From NCBI GenBank assembly GCA_963575745.1, contig CAUYUJ010016160.1, positions 539,178 through 603,177 of the forward strand: DNA of 64,000 bases, written 5' to 3'. The notes under the pieces are model-generated. The model was not told the origin of the DNA and searched no databases. It saw only the letters and a list, made by a program, of their open reading frames with translations. Positions 1 through 12,200 of this stretch are shown here, in pieces; the stretch's first letter is position 1, and each line of letters begins with the position of its first letter. Made by a program: the position numbers and the translations under genes. The stretch is from Prorocentrum cordatum. Lineage: Eukaryota; Sar; Dinophyceae; Prorocentrales; Prorocentraceae.

Positions 1-832
1 TAGCCATGTAGTCGGATACTTAGTTATATGGTTTCTTATTCGTAAGGCAGTTGCTTGACAGTTGGTTGGTTAGCCAGTGGATGCTATGTGTGGGCTGCTC
101 GGTAGTTATATCGCAACGTGGTTACCTTATGTATGTGACTATACGTGTGTAGGCAGCTCCTGGGACAGTTAGGTAGTGAGCGATAGTCCACTTAGTGGCG
201 TTATTAAGAGTAACAGATGTAGAATGAATTACTTGCTTGCATCGTTAAGTAGTTGCTGGTAAGAGTACTTGTACGATCATTAGGGAAGTTGTAAATCCCA
301 ACGTAAATTATACTACTGCAAATAGATTTCCTTGTGTAATAGCAATCAAACGAATTGACTGGTGAAGGGGTTATGTCGTAGCCGTGGTAAAAGTAGTCGT
401 AGTAGTATCAGTGGTGCGTGTAGTAGTCGTCGTATGGCTAGAAGTAATATTACTAGTATTCATAACATATGTGTAATAACTAGTAGTAAACGTTACTATT
501 AACAGTGGTAGACGCAGCCAGAAGCCATTCGTATCCTTAGTGGGTGTTCTCGTAGTAATAATTGGTGTCCTGGCATTCGTAGGAGCCGTCGTAGTGGTAG
601 AAATAGTAGTAGTCATAACCGTAGTCGTAGCAGTAGAAGTCGGAATATGAACAAGTGCGGTAGTAATAGTTAAACATATGAGCATTGGTATAGTGTTAGG
701 AGTATGAATAGGGGTAGGAGTAGAAGTAGAAACGGCATTGGGAGTAGGATTAGGAATCCGAAACATATTAACTATTTGCGAACTTGACCATGCATGAGTT
801 AACTAACCCTCGCTCCTCCCCGCACTCATAGG
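1..832. repeat. Degenerate GTA/GTC-rich sequence, no gene seen
   Basis: The first 370 bases look like ordinary low-information intergenic or intronic sequence. From about 385 to 740 the plus strand is a degraded trinucleotide repeat (GTA, GTC, AGTAGT). Open frames here are threonine- or isoleucine-rich low-complexity products of the repeat and not credible proteins. Confidence 0.6.
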
Positions 833-2147
833 TCCACGCCCACGGCAACGATCATCGCGCACTTCGCGGATCTCTTCAAGGAGCTTGTGAAGGCGCGCGG
901 AGCCGCGATGGCAGGGGAAGATGAGGAGGAGGAGGAGGGAGGAGGATTCGGAGGAGGATGAGGAGGTGCAGGAGGGATGAAAAGGAGGGGGAGGAGGAGG
1001 ACGAGGAGAGGAGAGGAGGGAAGAGGAGGGGCAGGAGGAGAATGTACCTGGCTCTCCGGCCTGCCAGAGGATCAAAGGGGATGGTGGGGGAGGAAGAGGA
1101 GAGAGGGGAGAATCATCATCATCATCATCATCATCATCACCCTCATCACCATGTTCATCATCGTCATCATCATCTTCATCAGCATCGTCATCATCATCAT
1201 CATCATCATCAGCATCATCATCATCATCATCTTCTTCATCTTCAACAGCATCATCGTCATCATCATCTTCATCATCGTCATCATCATCATCATCATCATC
1301 GTCATCATATTCGTCATCGTCATCATCATCATCATCATGATCATCATCATCATCGTCATAATCTTCATCATCGTCATCATCGTCATCAACGTCACCATCG
1401 TCACCATCATCTTCATCATCGTCATTATCGTGATCATCATCATCATCGTCATCATCATCTTCATCTTCAGCAGCATCATGTTCATCTTCATCTTCATCAT
1501 CTTCATCATCATCACCATCTTCATCATCATCCTCTGTACTCCTCGGCCTCCCTCCTTGGCCTGTGGAGAGGTGGCGCCCAACTGTGTCCTCCCCCCGAAG
1601 AAGTTCTCCACTGCCATTGAGAAGTTATACAATGACCAGGAGATCATCATGAGCGCTGGTGACTCCAAGGATCATCTGCAGACCTGCTCGAACGCTGGCT
1701 GGTACATCAGGATTGGAGTCTGGGGTCGTCGCAGTCAGCATCGCGATGGGTGGGGGGAGAGGGGATTGAGAGAGCAGGAGGAGGAGGGAAGGGGAAGGGA
1801 AGGGGGAGGAGGGGGACGAGGAGGACGAGGGTGGAGGCGGAGGAGGACGAGGGAGGATGATGATGATGATGATGATGAGGAAGAGGAACACCTGAAAAGG
1901 GGGAGGGAGGAATCAGAGGACGGCGATGAGTTCGATTGTGGAGGGATTGCGGTATGTGAGTGTCTGGTCAGATGGACAGGGGAGGGCCTGCGTGTCCAAG
2001 CTGCGCGACATCAAGAAGGACACGCAGGGCATGGTGCGCATGCTGAGCAGGGTGGGGCGGGGATGAGTTTGATGATAAGGACGATGCTGCTGCTGATGAT
2101 GACGACGGCGATGGTGATGATGAGGGTGAGGATGAATATTAGGATGG

Positions 2148-2180
<33 letters not shown>

Positions 2181-2698
2181 CGAGAACGATGGTGATGATG
2201 ATGATGATGTCAACGATGGTGATGCTGATATTGATGATGATCATGATGATGACGTTATCGATGATGATGTTAATGCTGACGATGGCGTTGACGATGATGT
2301 TCGTAGCGATCGGTAGTGACGTTAACAATGATGGTGGTGATGGTAATGATGATGATGATGATGATGAGGATGGGGACGAGGATGAGGATGAGGAATAGGA
2401 TGAGGAGGAGGGAGGAGGATGGACAAAGAAGATGAGGAGGAGGATGGGGGGGGGAAGATTGGGGGGACGAGGAGGATGATGGGGAAAGATGGTGGACTTC
2501 CCAGCTGCCACGCTTCCTCTTTGCCCCATCTCCTCGCACATCCACACTCCTCCACCGTTCCGCTCCCTTCCTTGGATCGGGAGGGGAGGCGTCGCCAAGA
2601 GAGGACGAGGTGCTGCGCGAGCTCTTCGACCTCGTGGACGGCAACACTTATGCCCCGAGCACGCCGCAGGCCCCGCTGTACTCTACGCTGGTTTCTGC

Positions 2699-2761
<63 letters not shown>

Positions 2762-4591
2762 CTTTTTTTTTTCATATGGTTCATTTCCCGTCCCTCCTCC
2801 TCATCTGCGTCGGTTTCTCCTCATCAGTGTCCGCTTGCTGTTTCCTCCTTATCATCGTATTCCTCCTCCTCCTCCTCCTCCTTATCTTCCACCTCCTCCC
2901 CCTGCTCATCATTCCCCACTCTTCCTCCTCCTCTTCCTCGCCCCCATCCTCCGCATCTCTCCCACATCGCGTTTAGCAGCATGGTATATGGTTGTATCTT
3001 AAAGTTACCGTCAGGCCCACCACGTTGACTCATTAGGCCCAACACGTTGTCGCTTTATATCCTCTCTCGGGTCCACCACAGTGTCTTGCTGTATAGTCAA
3101 GCTATCTTTGAGTCAAGTACGCCTCGCCTGAGGCCGCGGCTCCTCCTGGGACCTGGCGCACTACCTTGGAGAACCCCGAGGGCGAGGGCGCGGATCCCGA
3201 TGGGACGGGCGAGCGTGCGAGCGGAGAGGTGCCTCGCGACACTTTGGTGCCCCTCGCCCTCGCTGGCGGCGAGGTCGATGCGGTGCCAGGTTCGCACGGG
3301 ATAGTGAAGCAGCGCATGTATAATCGAGCAGGATGATGACGAGGACGATGATGATGGTACGAATGATCAGAAGTAAGAGTGAGGAGGAGGAGGAGGAGGA
3401 GGAGGCGAAGTGTGGCCCTCCCTATGCTCGGCCCTCCTCCTCATCCTGCTGCTGGTCCACCTGGCAATGTAAACCCTCATCCTTGGGCTGTCCGATTCCT
3501 CCTCCTCCTCCGCCTGCCTCCTTCTCCTGGTCCTCCCTTCCTCCTCCGTTCCTCCCCCTTTCACCCTTGTTTCCTCATCCTCCTCATCCTCCTTTCCTCA
3601 TTCCCTCCTCCTTTCGTCTGTCTGTCCCCCTCCCTTCCTCCTCGTTACCTTCCTCATTTCCTCCTCCGCCTCCTCCTCCTCCTCCCCTTCTCCACCTCCA
3701 GCTCCCCGCGCGCCCCTCCGCCAGTTGACAACTCGTTCATCAAAGAGATCCTCAAGGGCCACAGGGAGGTGACCAACGCCGTGGTTGCTATGAGTGCATC
3801 GTCCCCAGGTTTGTGTTTCTCGTTTGATTGCTGTGTGCGTCCGTACATGTCACGCTTGAGGTATTGTCTAATGCATCGCACGCGTGCTTTTCACGTACTG
3901 CCCCATGTGACGAATTGTCTAATGCATCCCTGTGAGGCCCCTAGTACAGATACCCCCATAAGGTTTACAGCGAGGCCAAGAATACGGTCTCACTTGAAGC
4001 CCTATCGGGGGACCCCCTAGGATAGAGAGAGGGGGAGGGAAAGAGAGAGAGGGAGAAAGAGAGAGAGAGAGAGAGGGATAAGGAGCGGGAGCTAGGGGGG
4101 GAAGGGAGACGGGAGGATGGTGAGTTTTCTTACGAAGGGGGTTGTTAGTGAGGAGATCGAAATGGAGCAGAAAGACTGACATAGGGTGGCGCCCCTCCCT
4201 GCAGTGCCCGTGTGGATGAGCAGCTCCAGTGGGGATGTGAATGACCTCATGAAGATGGCGAGGGGCGTGGGCTCGGTCAACGCCAAGACGCAGTACAAGG
4301 GAGGGGCTGGCAGTTCGCAGGCGGGGAAGGGGTCAGCTACCCCCTCTAAGCCCAAGGGGCCCAAGGCGGCCGCAACCCCCAAGAGCGGCCGCAACCCCCA
4401 AGAGCGGCCGCAAGGAGACCCCCAAGAGCAAGAAGGTTGCGCCTGAGGTTAAGATGACGCCTAAGTGCATTCACAGCAGGGCCTACTATCGCGCCCGCAA
4501 GGATGCCCTGGACAAAGGTCTTTCGGCTGAGAAGGCCCTCAAGGCGGCCCGCGCTGCAGGCGCGAAAGCCGTGCGCGACTTGACGCCGTGA
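833..4591 (+). CDS. Multi-exon gene, unrecognised; Lys/Ala-rich C-terminal tail, frameshifted by a 19-bp duplication
   Basis: I do not recognise this protein. Seven protein-like islands with plausible splice edges lie in order: 833-914 (IIAHFADLFKELVKARGA), about 1563-1710 (contains FSTAIEKLYNDQEIIM), about 1986-2050 (SKLRDIKKDTQGMVRML), about 2600-2690 (EDEVLRELFDLVDGNTY), 3118-3289 (acidic and Gly-rich), 3725-3808 (FIKEILKGHREVTNAVV), and a terminal exon from 4205. Acceptors end in TAG, AAG or CAG; several donors are GT, while one at 1710 is GA-like. The last exon is rich in Lys, Ala and Pro. A perfect 19-bp tandem unit (4366-4384 and 4385-4403) shifts the frame to an early stop at about 4446. 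With a single unit the frame would run on through a basic, helical tail to TGA 4589-4591. The 5' end is unknown and may lie upstream. The islands are separated by CAT, GAT, poly-T and pyrimidine repeats. The basic tail suggests a nuclear role, but that is inference. Confidence 0.55.
1110..1530. repeat. (CAT)n / (ATG)n microsatellite, degenerate
   Basis: CAT triplets dominate with CGT, CTT and CAG interruptions, giving open frames of poly-His, poly-Ile and poly-Met in three frames. It lies in an intron of the first gene. The related GAT array at 2050-2400 has the opposite strand bias. Confidence 0.85.
2050..2480. repeat. (GAT)n array grading into GGA-rich sequence
   Basis: Degenerate GAT/GAC triplets run from about 2060 to 2370 and then pass into GAGGA-type purine sequence. 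It sits between two exon islands of the first gene and is presumably intronic. Confidence 0.8.
2700..2761. repeat. Homopolymer tract of 62 T
   Basis: An uninterrupted run of T, followed after one C by ten more T. It lies about 10 bases past a predicted donor and is presumably intronic. The exact length is likely to be unreliable in any assembly. Confidence 0.9.
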
Positions 4592-5042
4592 GAGTGCGCG
4601 GAGGCAGCATGTGTTTAGACGCATGCGTGCTCGTGTGGAGGAGGAGGGAGGAGGGAGGAGGAGAAGGAGGAGGAGGAGAATGATGTGGATGTGGATGTGG
4701 ATGATGAGGGGGAATCGTGTGCAAGAGGATCAGGACGAGGAGGGGGATGAGGATGGGGAAGACTTAGGGTCAGGGGAGGACTGGGGAAACGGGAAACGGA
4801 TCAGGGACCGTCTGCGCCTCCAGCTTCAGAGTAGGGAAAGCGATATTTGATGATATCGCACTGGGTGCCCGCTCTGCGAGTTGGGCTGCGATGCACGGAC
4901 ATTTGTTATCGGCCGCGTGCACGGCGGCCAAAGCAGAGAATCGGCTAAGGCCGAGCGGGTGCGGATTGCGTTGCATTGTCTCAGGCTGGGGTTTGCCTCA
5001 GAAAAGGAGCAGATTTCTTTCAGTGCGCTCTCCCCCACATAG

Positions 5043-7049
5043 CCTCGACGACGCCTACGGCGAATCGCCGCCGCCCCCTGCCTCGGTGAGACTCATGAGA
5101 GGACTCGTTGCAGGTATCGCGTGATGGATGTGCACTTGGAAGGTATTCCTTCAAGGTGCCCTCGCATCCCTGCCCCCCTACAGGTAGGGGTTCGCCTCAA
5201 TACAACAGGAATGTATTCCTTCAAGGTACCCTCGCATCCCTGCCCCCCATAAAGGTCGCAGCCTTCCCTCTCTCTCTCTCTCGCCCACTATCTCTCGTCA
5301 AATGTGGCATCAGCCATGGCTGGTTGCGACGTAAGTGTATCCCCTAGGTCTTCCTTAAAGGTAGCGCCCACCCCTCCTCCTCTTCCTCTCGTCCGAGCTG
5401 CCCGTGTAAGTTCTTAATGGTTTCCTTGGAGGGTGGAGGATGAGGGGTGAGGGGCACTCGAGGGTGAGAGACCTCGCAACAAGCCCACACCCCGCCACCA
5501 CGTACCGCCTACGGTGTCCGTACCAGCTTGGTTCGAGGTGTTGCCAGGGTAGTTCTTGCGTTTGCAGTGTATTGTATTTACTTCCTGCTGCTCATGAGCG
5601 AGATCAAGTGCCCCGACGGCCATGACCCGCTCTGCGTTAGAGTGCACAATATCCAGCAGGGCGTCTCGAAGACCGACCTGCGGACATCGCCTGTGCCTTG
5701 CGTTGCCACGACCACATGCGCATTTATCTGCGTGGTGTTGCATACAAGTGGCCCCTTTCCTGCACAGGCACCTTGTTTAGATTCAGTGCGTCACGTTATT
5801 GCACCAGAAGAGAAAGAGAATGGAGGAGGGGAGATGGGCATGTGAGGAAGGGAGCTGGAGTAGGAGGCGTCGGGGATGCATGAGGAGGGCGGGGGAGGGC
5901 GGGAGGGCGACCGAAGGCCAATGACCCCTCCACAAACTTGCTCACATCCGCCCTCCTCCTGCATCCTCCCTCCATTTCGCCCGTGCGTGCCCATATTCGC
6001 ATCTGTGACCTTTGCGCTCCCTCCCGCTCCAGGGACTCGCAGCTGCATCCGCCACCGCGCAGGGGAGGGAGGGGAGGGCGCTCTTCGAATCCAGAGGCTG
6101 CTATCCCAAGGACATCTTCAAAAAGAACCAGCTCGCGGGCATGATGGTGCTTGCGAGGTTCGGTACGGGCGCCGAGGCCAGCAGGTTCATTCAGATCTTC
6201 AGCACGCAGATTACTGATATCTCGTATGCGAGCCGCCCGATGCAGGACACGTTCTTTTTATAACAACATCAGCTCAGAACCGCAGCGTCTCGCAGGAGTG
6301 GCGGGGAAGCACGGCAGAGGGAAGAGACGACGGTGGAGGAAGGGGAAAGAGGATCACGTGTACCCGACGGCACAGGAACCAATCGCATTCCTCTCGCATC
6401 ATTCCTCCTTCCCATATCTTCCCTCATCCTCCCCCTACGCTCAGTCTCCTCATTCTGGTGTCATTATTCCGCTTGCCCTGCTCTGTTATCCCCGCTCATT
6501 TCTCGTCAGCCCCAAACTGCCCCAGCGAAACAATCTCCAGCTGGACTTCGCGCGGGAGAAGTGCGACAAGCTGGAGGAGAAAATCGAGCAGACGCCTGAC
6601 AGGCGCGAGTTCTCTGGTGGAATTGCTTTGAGTCCCCCCCCCCGTTCCCGAAGCTCGTGGCACTTGAAGATACCCTGAAGATACCCTGACGATACCCTTG
6701 AAGATACCCTGACGATGACCAGAATACATTTGAAGATACATTGGATGCCCGACAAGCTACCCTGAAGATAAGTAGAGGGACATCCCTGTCCCTACTCCTT
6801 TCCTGCTCCTCCACCTTCCCTCCGTTCTCTTCCTCCCCTTCCCTTCTCCTTCATCAGCCCTTCCTCTCGCCCTCGCCCCCCCCCCCCCCCCCCCCCCCCT
6901 TTTATCACCGCCCCTCCTCCCCTTACCTGCCGCACATCAATGCCCTGCCCTCCCCCCATCCACCCGCCGCGCTGCAGGCGCGATATTACTTCGTCGGCGA
7001 CTTCATCAACGACGCCGACTCCAGCAAAACGACCACGTCTTCTAACTGA
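5043..7049 (+). CDS. Multi-exon gene, unrecognised, partial model
   Basis: I do not recognise the product. Exon-like islands on the plus strand are 5043-5085 (after CATAG, ending at GTGAGA; Pro-rich), about 5573-5685 (contains MSEIKCPDGHDPLCVRV, with an ATG at 5594 that could be the true start), about 6032-6255 (contains YPKDIFKKNQLAGMMVLARF, then ASRFIQIFSTQITDISY), about 6527-6603 (NNLQLDFAREKCDKLEEK, a probable helix), and about 6979-7049 (YYFVGDFINDADSS, stop TGA). Frames between islands were not all reconciled, so the joins are uncertain. The gaps hold repeats with AAGGTA and GATACCCTGA units and a poly-C tract (about 6876-6898). The order and strand match the genes on either side. Confidence 0.4.
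5120..5265. repeat. Tandem repeat with TATTCCTTCAAGGT units, intronic
   Basis: Two copies of about 80 bases share the blocks TATTCCTTCAAGGT and CCCTCGCATCCCTGCCCCC. Each contains an AGGT that resembles a splice donor. It lies between two exon islands. Confidence 0.7.
6655..6775. repeat. Short tandem repeat of GAAGATACCCTGA
   Basis: About eight imperfect copies of an 11-14 base unit (GAAGATACCCTGAC and GAAGATACATT). It is probably intronic. Similar AAGGTATCCCC-type units recur at 10660-10790 and 17960-18130. Confidence 0.75.
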
Positions 7050-7084
7050 TATGAAGACGGCCACGGAGGTACAGGCGCCTTTTT

Positions 7085-7411
7085 TTTTTTTTTATTTATA
7101 TGTACATATATATGTACACATATATATGTGTGATATATGTACATATGTGTACATCGATATATATATGTGTACATATATATATATATGTACATATATATAT
7201 GTATATGTAGTATGTACATATATATGTACATATAATGTACATACTATATTTACATACTATCATTTATTTTCAACACATATATATGTATGTACATACATGT
7301 ACACGTATATACATATATATATATATATATTCATGTATATATTATATATGCATGTATATATAATATGTACATAGGATATATATATATATACGTACATATA
7401 TGTATATATAT
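7085..7411. repeat. AT-rich TATATGTACA microsatellite
   Basis: A T tract is followed by about 320 bases of TATA, GTACAT and ATGTAC units, strongly AT-rich against a GC-rich background. Open frames (poly Tyr-Ile) are artefacts. The array ends two bases before the ATG of the next ORF. Confidence 0.85.
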
Positions 7412-7412
7412 A

Positions 7413-7670
7413 ATGTTTAATGAAGAACGGAGCGATCTCCAGGAGTTCCGCCACCGCTGGGAGAGCGGTACCAGCGACGGTGGCCTTTGGCAGTGCTACA
7501 CTCGCGAGTGTCAGGATTGCTTTTGTAAGAGGCCCTTCACTCCTGGTTCCCTGGCGTTGCCTGAGGAGCTGTACGATGAGGATGCTGATGAGTCGTTCAC
7601 TCCCCATCATGTGGGCATTGACACGCAGACGTTTGAAGAGAAGCTTGCGCAGCACGACCCGTTTCGGTGA
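7413..7670 (+). CDS. Small ORF, 85 aa, possible gene or first exon
   Basis: The ORF runs from ATG 7413 to TGA 7668-7670 and begins MFNEERSDLQEFRHRW. The composition is protein-like: acidic C-terminal half and a Cys cluster (CYTRECQDCFC) at about residues 29-39 that could bind metal. No family is recognised. It directly follows a TA/GTAC microsatellite, so the start could instead be an acceptor into a downstream exon of the preceding gene. The TGA is followed by sequence without coding character. Confidence 0.45.
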   Translation: MFNEERSDLQEFRHRWESGTSDGGLWQCYTRECQDCFCKRPFTPGSLALPEELYDEDADESFTPHHVGIDTQTFEEKLAQHDPFR

Positions 7671-7812
7671 AATGATATACTGTTTTAGTGTCTTGCGGTG
7701 TGGGCGTGCGACGCCGCTCGACAGGATGCGTGCTGGGCGTGCGGCGCCTGCGTGAAAGGTAAAGGCCCCTTCCTTCCTCGCTACCCTTCCTCCCTTCCCT
7801 GCCTCCACTCCC

Positions 7813-7819
7813 TTTGGGG

Positions 7820-7851
<32 letters not shown>
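7813..7851. repeat. Poly-G tract
   Basis: About 38 bases, nearly all G, on the plus strand in non-coding sequence. Confidence 0.85.
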
Positions 7852-8504
7852 ATGAGGGGCGTAGTAGCGGAGATAATCGGTGCAGGGATCATATGATGGC
7901 GTGGGCTGTTATGATGTAAGAAGCAGGGGCGGGAGGTAGGGACGGATGTAAGATAAACTAAATCGGATATGATATAAGATCTGGTATGTGAGATGTAAGA
8001 AGTTGCATAACATAAGCAAAGGAATGACATGAGCAACGAATGAGATACATGAGCAGGTGGTTGGAGTGACATTATTGTCAGCATACGGATAGTTGGGATG
8101 TTGTTCGGAAACATAAGGAGACAGTCCTGGAGCAGGAGACAGGACATAATGATGGGAAGCCCGTCCATGCTTTGCCCGCCTACGCCCCCTTGGAACGATC
8201 AGTCATCACACCATCGGTGTTGTGAATCTGTGCACAGGTTTGCGCAAATGCCGTGGCAATGGAAGCATATGTTACGCGCATGTGGACTCTGGCAGGTAGA
8301 ATGCGCATATCCCCCCAGGCATTCTTTTGTTATGTTCCTATATATATGTATGTATTCGGATAGCAGCTGCACATTTCATTCATACTTCAGCGTCGAATAC
8401 ATTGCAGTCAAAAGCTTGGGTACATCATATAATTCAACAGTTGGTGCACAGTATAGAAGGATAACACACCGCACATCCACAATACTTACCAAATCGGTGT
8501 TGCA

Positions 8505-9012
8505 GTTTTGTTGAAATTTCAACAACACTGCAACAAAACTGCAACTAATCGTTTGCAGTTTTGTTGAATTTTTAACAAAACTGAAACAAAACCGAAACAA
8601 AACCGAAACAAAACTGCAACACATTGTTGCAGTTGTGTTGCATTTTTGTTGCAGTTTTGTTTCGGTTTCGTTGCAGTTTTGTTGCAGTTTTGTTGTAGTT
8701 TTGTTGCAGTTTTGTTTCGGCTTTAACTCTCTGGTGCGGAATAGTTAAAAAACCAATGGTTTTACCAACGTTTCATTACAGCCCCACAAAACTGCAACAA
8801 AACTGCAACGAAACTGCAACGAAACTACAACGAAACCGAAACAAAACCGAAACAAAACTGCAACAAAACTACAACACTGTGTTGCAGTTTTGTTTCGGTT
8901 TTGTTTCGGTTTTGTTTCGGTTTTGTTTCGGTTTTGTTGAAAATTCAACAAAACTGCAAATCACTAGTTGCAGTTTTGTTGCAGTTTTGTTGAAAATTCA
9001 ACAAAACTGCAA
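8505..9012. repeat. 11-bp minisatellite (AACAAAACYGM) in alternating orientation
   Basis: The basic unit is 11 bp, GCAGTTTTGTT on one strand and AACAAAACTGC on the other, with a variant ACCGAAACAAA. Blocks switch orientation several times, so the array is a set of nested inverted repeats with stems joined by GAAATTTC- or GAAAATTC-like centres. The same 11-bp unit reappears at 19027-19152. Reverse-strand frames reading FRFCFGFV are products of the repeat. Confidence 0.85.
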
Positions 9013-9233
9013 CACACAATTGGCAATGCTTGGTGTCTTGCACATCATCATCACCTCATACACTCACAGAACATGAGCTTATGTTGCACAACATTTGCGG
9101 TATAATATATATTATGCGTGTGCGCTTTGACGCTCACGTGCTTCGACTGATGCCGTATCAGCTCGATAAGTTGTGCAGTGCGCTTGCTTGAAGCTCACCT
9201 TTACGTGTCTCTGCTGTGGCGCGGCGTAGCGCC

Positions 9234-12200
9234 ATGCCTCCAAAAAAGAAGTCTGCGGCTGACATGGCCGCCAACGTGGAGGACTGGAGGGAACGCGTAC
9301 AGAGGGCCATGGCGTCCACGGATGTCAAACAGGAGCCCACGGATGAGGAGGTGGATGATGAGGACCAGTTGTCTTTTCTTTTGCAAGTATTGTCTCAAGA
9401 TGTTTGCTTCGTTGCCAGCGTGATCGTGTCAGTGTTGTTTGACGTAAAGACATGTTATTGTGGTATGATCCACCAAGCTGCCCTTCTTCATCCGCCCCTC
9501 ATTCCCCTTTCGCTCGGCTGATCGGTGTCTCAGGACGAAGATGGCTATGGCGTGGCGAAGAAGCCAGCTGGTGCTCTTCGACGCCCTGCTGCAACAGCCC
9601 CTCGTGCGGGCGAGACCGTGACGAAGAAGCCCGCGACGATCAGGATGGCCCTGAAGAGGCCCGCTGCTGGCGCGAGCGCTGGCGACGAGGAGGAGGAACC
9701 TTCAGTTTATCTTTTCAGCATACCTTGACATAGTGCGTTGATGCGGTGCGCGTTCACGAATGGTGGGAGGAGTTGCAAGAGGCCAGGTGTTGGCAGGGGG
9801 CAGAAGAGATCTGGTCCTACAGATATTCACTGGAGGCAACCCTTGAATGTATCCAGGAGGCACCCTTAAAGATATCACTGGAGGCAACCCTGAAGGGCAC
9901 CACTTAAAGTTATCCTGGAGCTATTCCCCTAAAGATATCATGGAGATATTCCTCCCCCTCTCCTCCTCCTGCACTGGATGTATCATCCTTTCCTCCCTTC
10001 CTCATCCTGCCATCCCCATCTGGCCGAGGACATGGACCCCGACGAGGCCGAGAAGCTGCGCAGGAAGAAGGTGAGGTTCTTCAATATGCATCAGCAGGAC
10101 ATCGACAAGACGCTGCTGGAGCAGCTGGAGAAGATCAAGCAGGGCCCTGGCAAACGGTGGGGGGAGGGTGGCAGACGCGCACGACGTAAATTTAGATTCA
10201 CATGTGAGGTGGAGGAGTGATGGCAATACATTATAAACAGGTAGCCGACGTGAGGAGGAGGTTGAGGAGGAGGAGGAGGAGGAGGAGGAGGCGGAGGACG
10301 TGCAGGATGACGTGTCGATGCGTGTCGTTGTAATTCATGATTTGCTTGCCGCATTGTGCCTTTGGGTTTGGCAGGATGAGGGAGCAGCGCTTCATCGCGG
10401 AGGCGGTGCAAGTGCTGCCTGACGGCACGCTCCCCCTCAACACGGAAGGCGACTACTTTCAGGACCATCCGCTTTGCACATTGCATGGGGGAGGAAAGGA
10501 GTAGGATGAGGATGATGAGGAGGGAGGAGGAGGGGGTGGAGAAGGATGTGGAGGAGAAGGATGGAGGAGGCACCATTTACCTCTGATCACCTGGCCTTTC
10601 TTTCAGTTCTCTGGTTCCACATGTGTGCAGCGACGGCTGTAAGATACTAACGCCCTAAAGGTACCCCATCTGAGTTTTCGACTTGAAGGTATCCCCTAAA
10701 GCCCTAAAGGCCCCCATGTGAGATTTCAACATGAAGGTATGTCCTAAATGTGTCCCTCTGAGATTTCAACTTGAAGGTATCACCGATGCTGTTAGGCGTG
10801 CGTGGGCACCTGCATTGCCTCATGTGTGCAGCTGCAGGACTTGCACTCCAAGTTCGAGGAGAACCGCGGCGAGAAGGCGAAGCTGAGCATCCCCACGGGC
10901 CAGTTCATGGCGATGTACTACGCCAACAGCAGGGAGGCCTTTGAATTGGGCGAGAGCAAGGGGGAGTTCTACAGGACGTACGAGAACGGCGTCGAGCACT
11001 GCGTTTCGAGCAGCAGCAATACGTCGCAGATTCACGGCAGCAGGCGCCACGGGAAGGGTTGTTGTAGCTTGAAGCATTGAAAGGGGCAGGGGATATGGGA
11101 GGGAGACGTGGGTGGGAGTGAAAAGAACCGTTTTGCAATGGCACGCTGACGTTTCTGGTGTATGTATAGGCTTCTTGCGTGTGTATTGCTTTAGGTTGCG
11201 GCGGGGGGCTGGCGGGCGGCGCTTCCTCCACCCTCCCAGTTCTCCTTATCAGGTATCACCGTCCGAGTTCCCCTCATGCTTGGTTTGCGTATCAGGTATA
11301 CGTTTGTGTATTCTATAACATACTATATTGTTGTACCTGTATACCTGGGTCCCCCCCCCGTTGTGGCCAGGCACTCCCTGAACGTCAAGGGCGGCAAGAA
11401 GGTCACGAAGACCCAGGCGGAGTTGGCCAAGCAGGCCATCAAGATGTTCACGTGGGACATCCCTGCCATGAGCGGCGGCAGCTCCAGCGGCGCCGCGCAG
11501 GGCTTCCCGTGCCAGACGGAGCGATTTGCTTTCTTGTTTTCCACGTTCTCTATAGCGTTACTGCATGCGCTCGCCACGCAGTGCTTGACATGTGGGCAGC
11601 AGGGTGAGAATGAGGAGGGAGAGAGGGAGGAGTTGAAAGGAGGAGGGGACGAACATTAGGAGGACGATGAGGAGGAGAAAGGGGAGGGGCAAGAGGAAGC
11701 AGCATTATGTGAACAGTGGCAAATCTTAGGAGTTCACCGCGGCTGTCAACGAGGCGGAGTGCGCTGCTGGCCTCCTCCTGAACGACACGCACAAGGTGCA
11801 GGCGGACTGCGAGAACTGCGACATCAAGACGCCCGACAACATCGACGATCTCATCATGAACGTACAGCAGGAGGGACGGGGGGAGGACGATGAGCTAACA
11901 GCGAGATGTGTATGGGGGATTGTGTCGCATGGGGAAGATTGCCCTTCGCGAACAGTTACCTGCCTTGTTTGATGGTGATAAGTAGGAGGAGGGTTCTGGG
12001 AAGGTGGATCAGTATGGTGGAGGAGAGCATGACGAGGAGGAGGCGAGGATGAGGAGGATTGGGTGGCGCGTAGTGGAGGCCCAGACGGAGCTGGCCAACA
12101 TCGGCAGGTTCGGCAAGGACGCTGGCCGCAAGAAGGTCTCGCAGCTGGAGGCGATCCACCACCTTTCCCCTCCTCCACATCTTTCCCGCACTCTCATATC

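Noticed and set aside
977-2398. 473-codon open frame through CAT/GAT repeats
   Set aside because: Most of it is poly-Ile/Met from microsatellites; only the short island near 1563-1710 looks like protein.
8376-8951. Minus-strand frames reading FRFCFGFVV as a membrane protein
   Set aside because: The 11-bp repeat read in different phases gives this hydrophobic repeat; the same happens at 18.9-19.2 kb.
8505-9012. CRISPR-like array
   Set aside because: Units are contiguous 11-bp repeats without unique spacers, in a eukaryotic genome.
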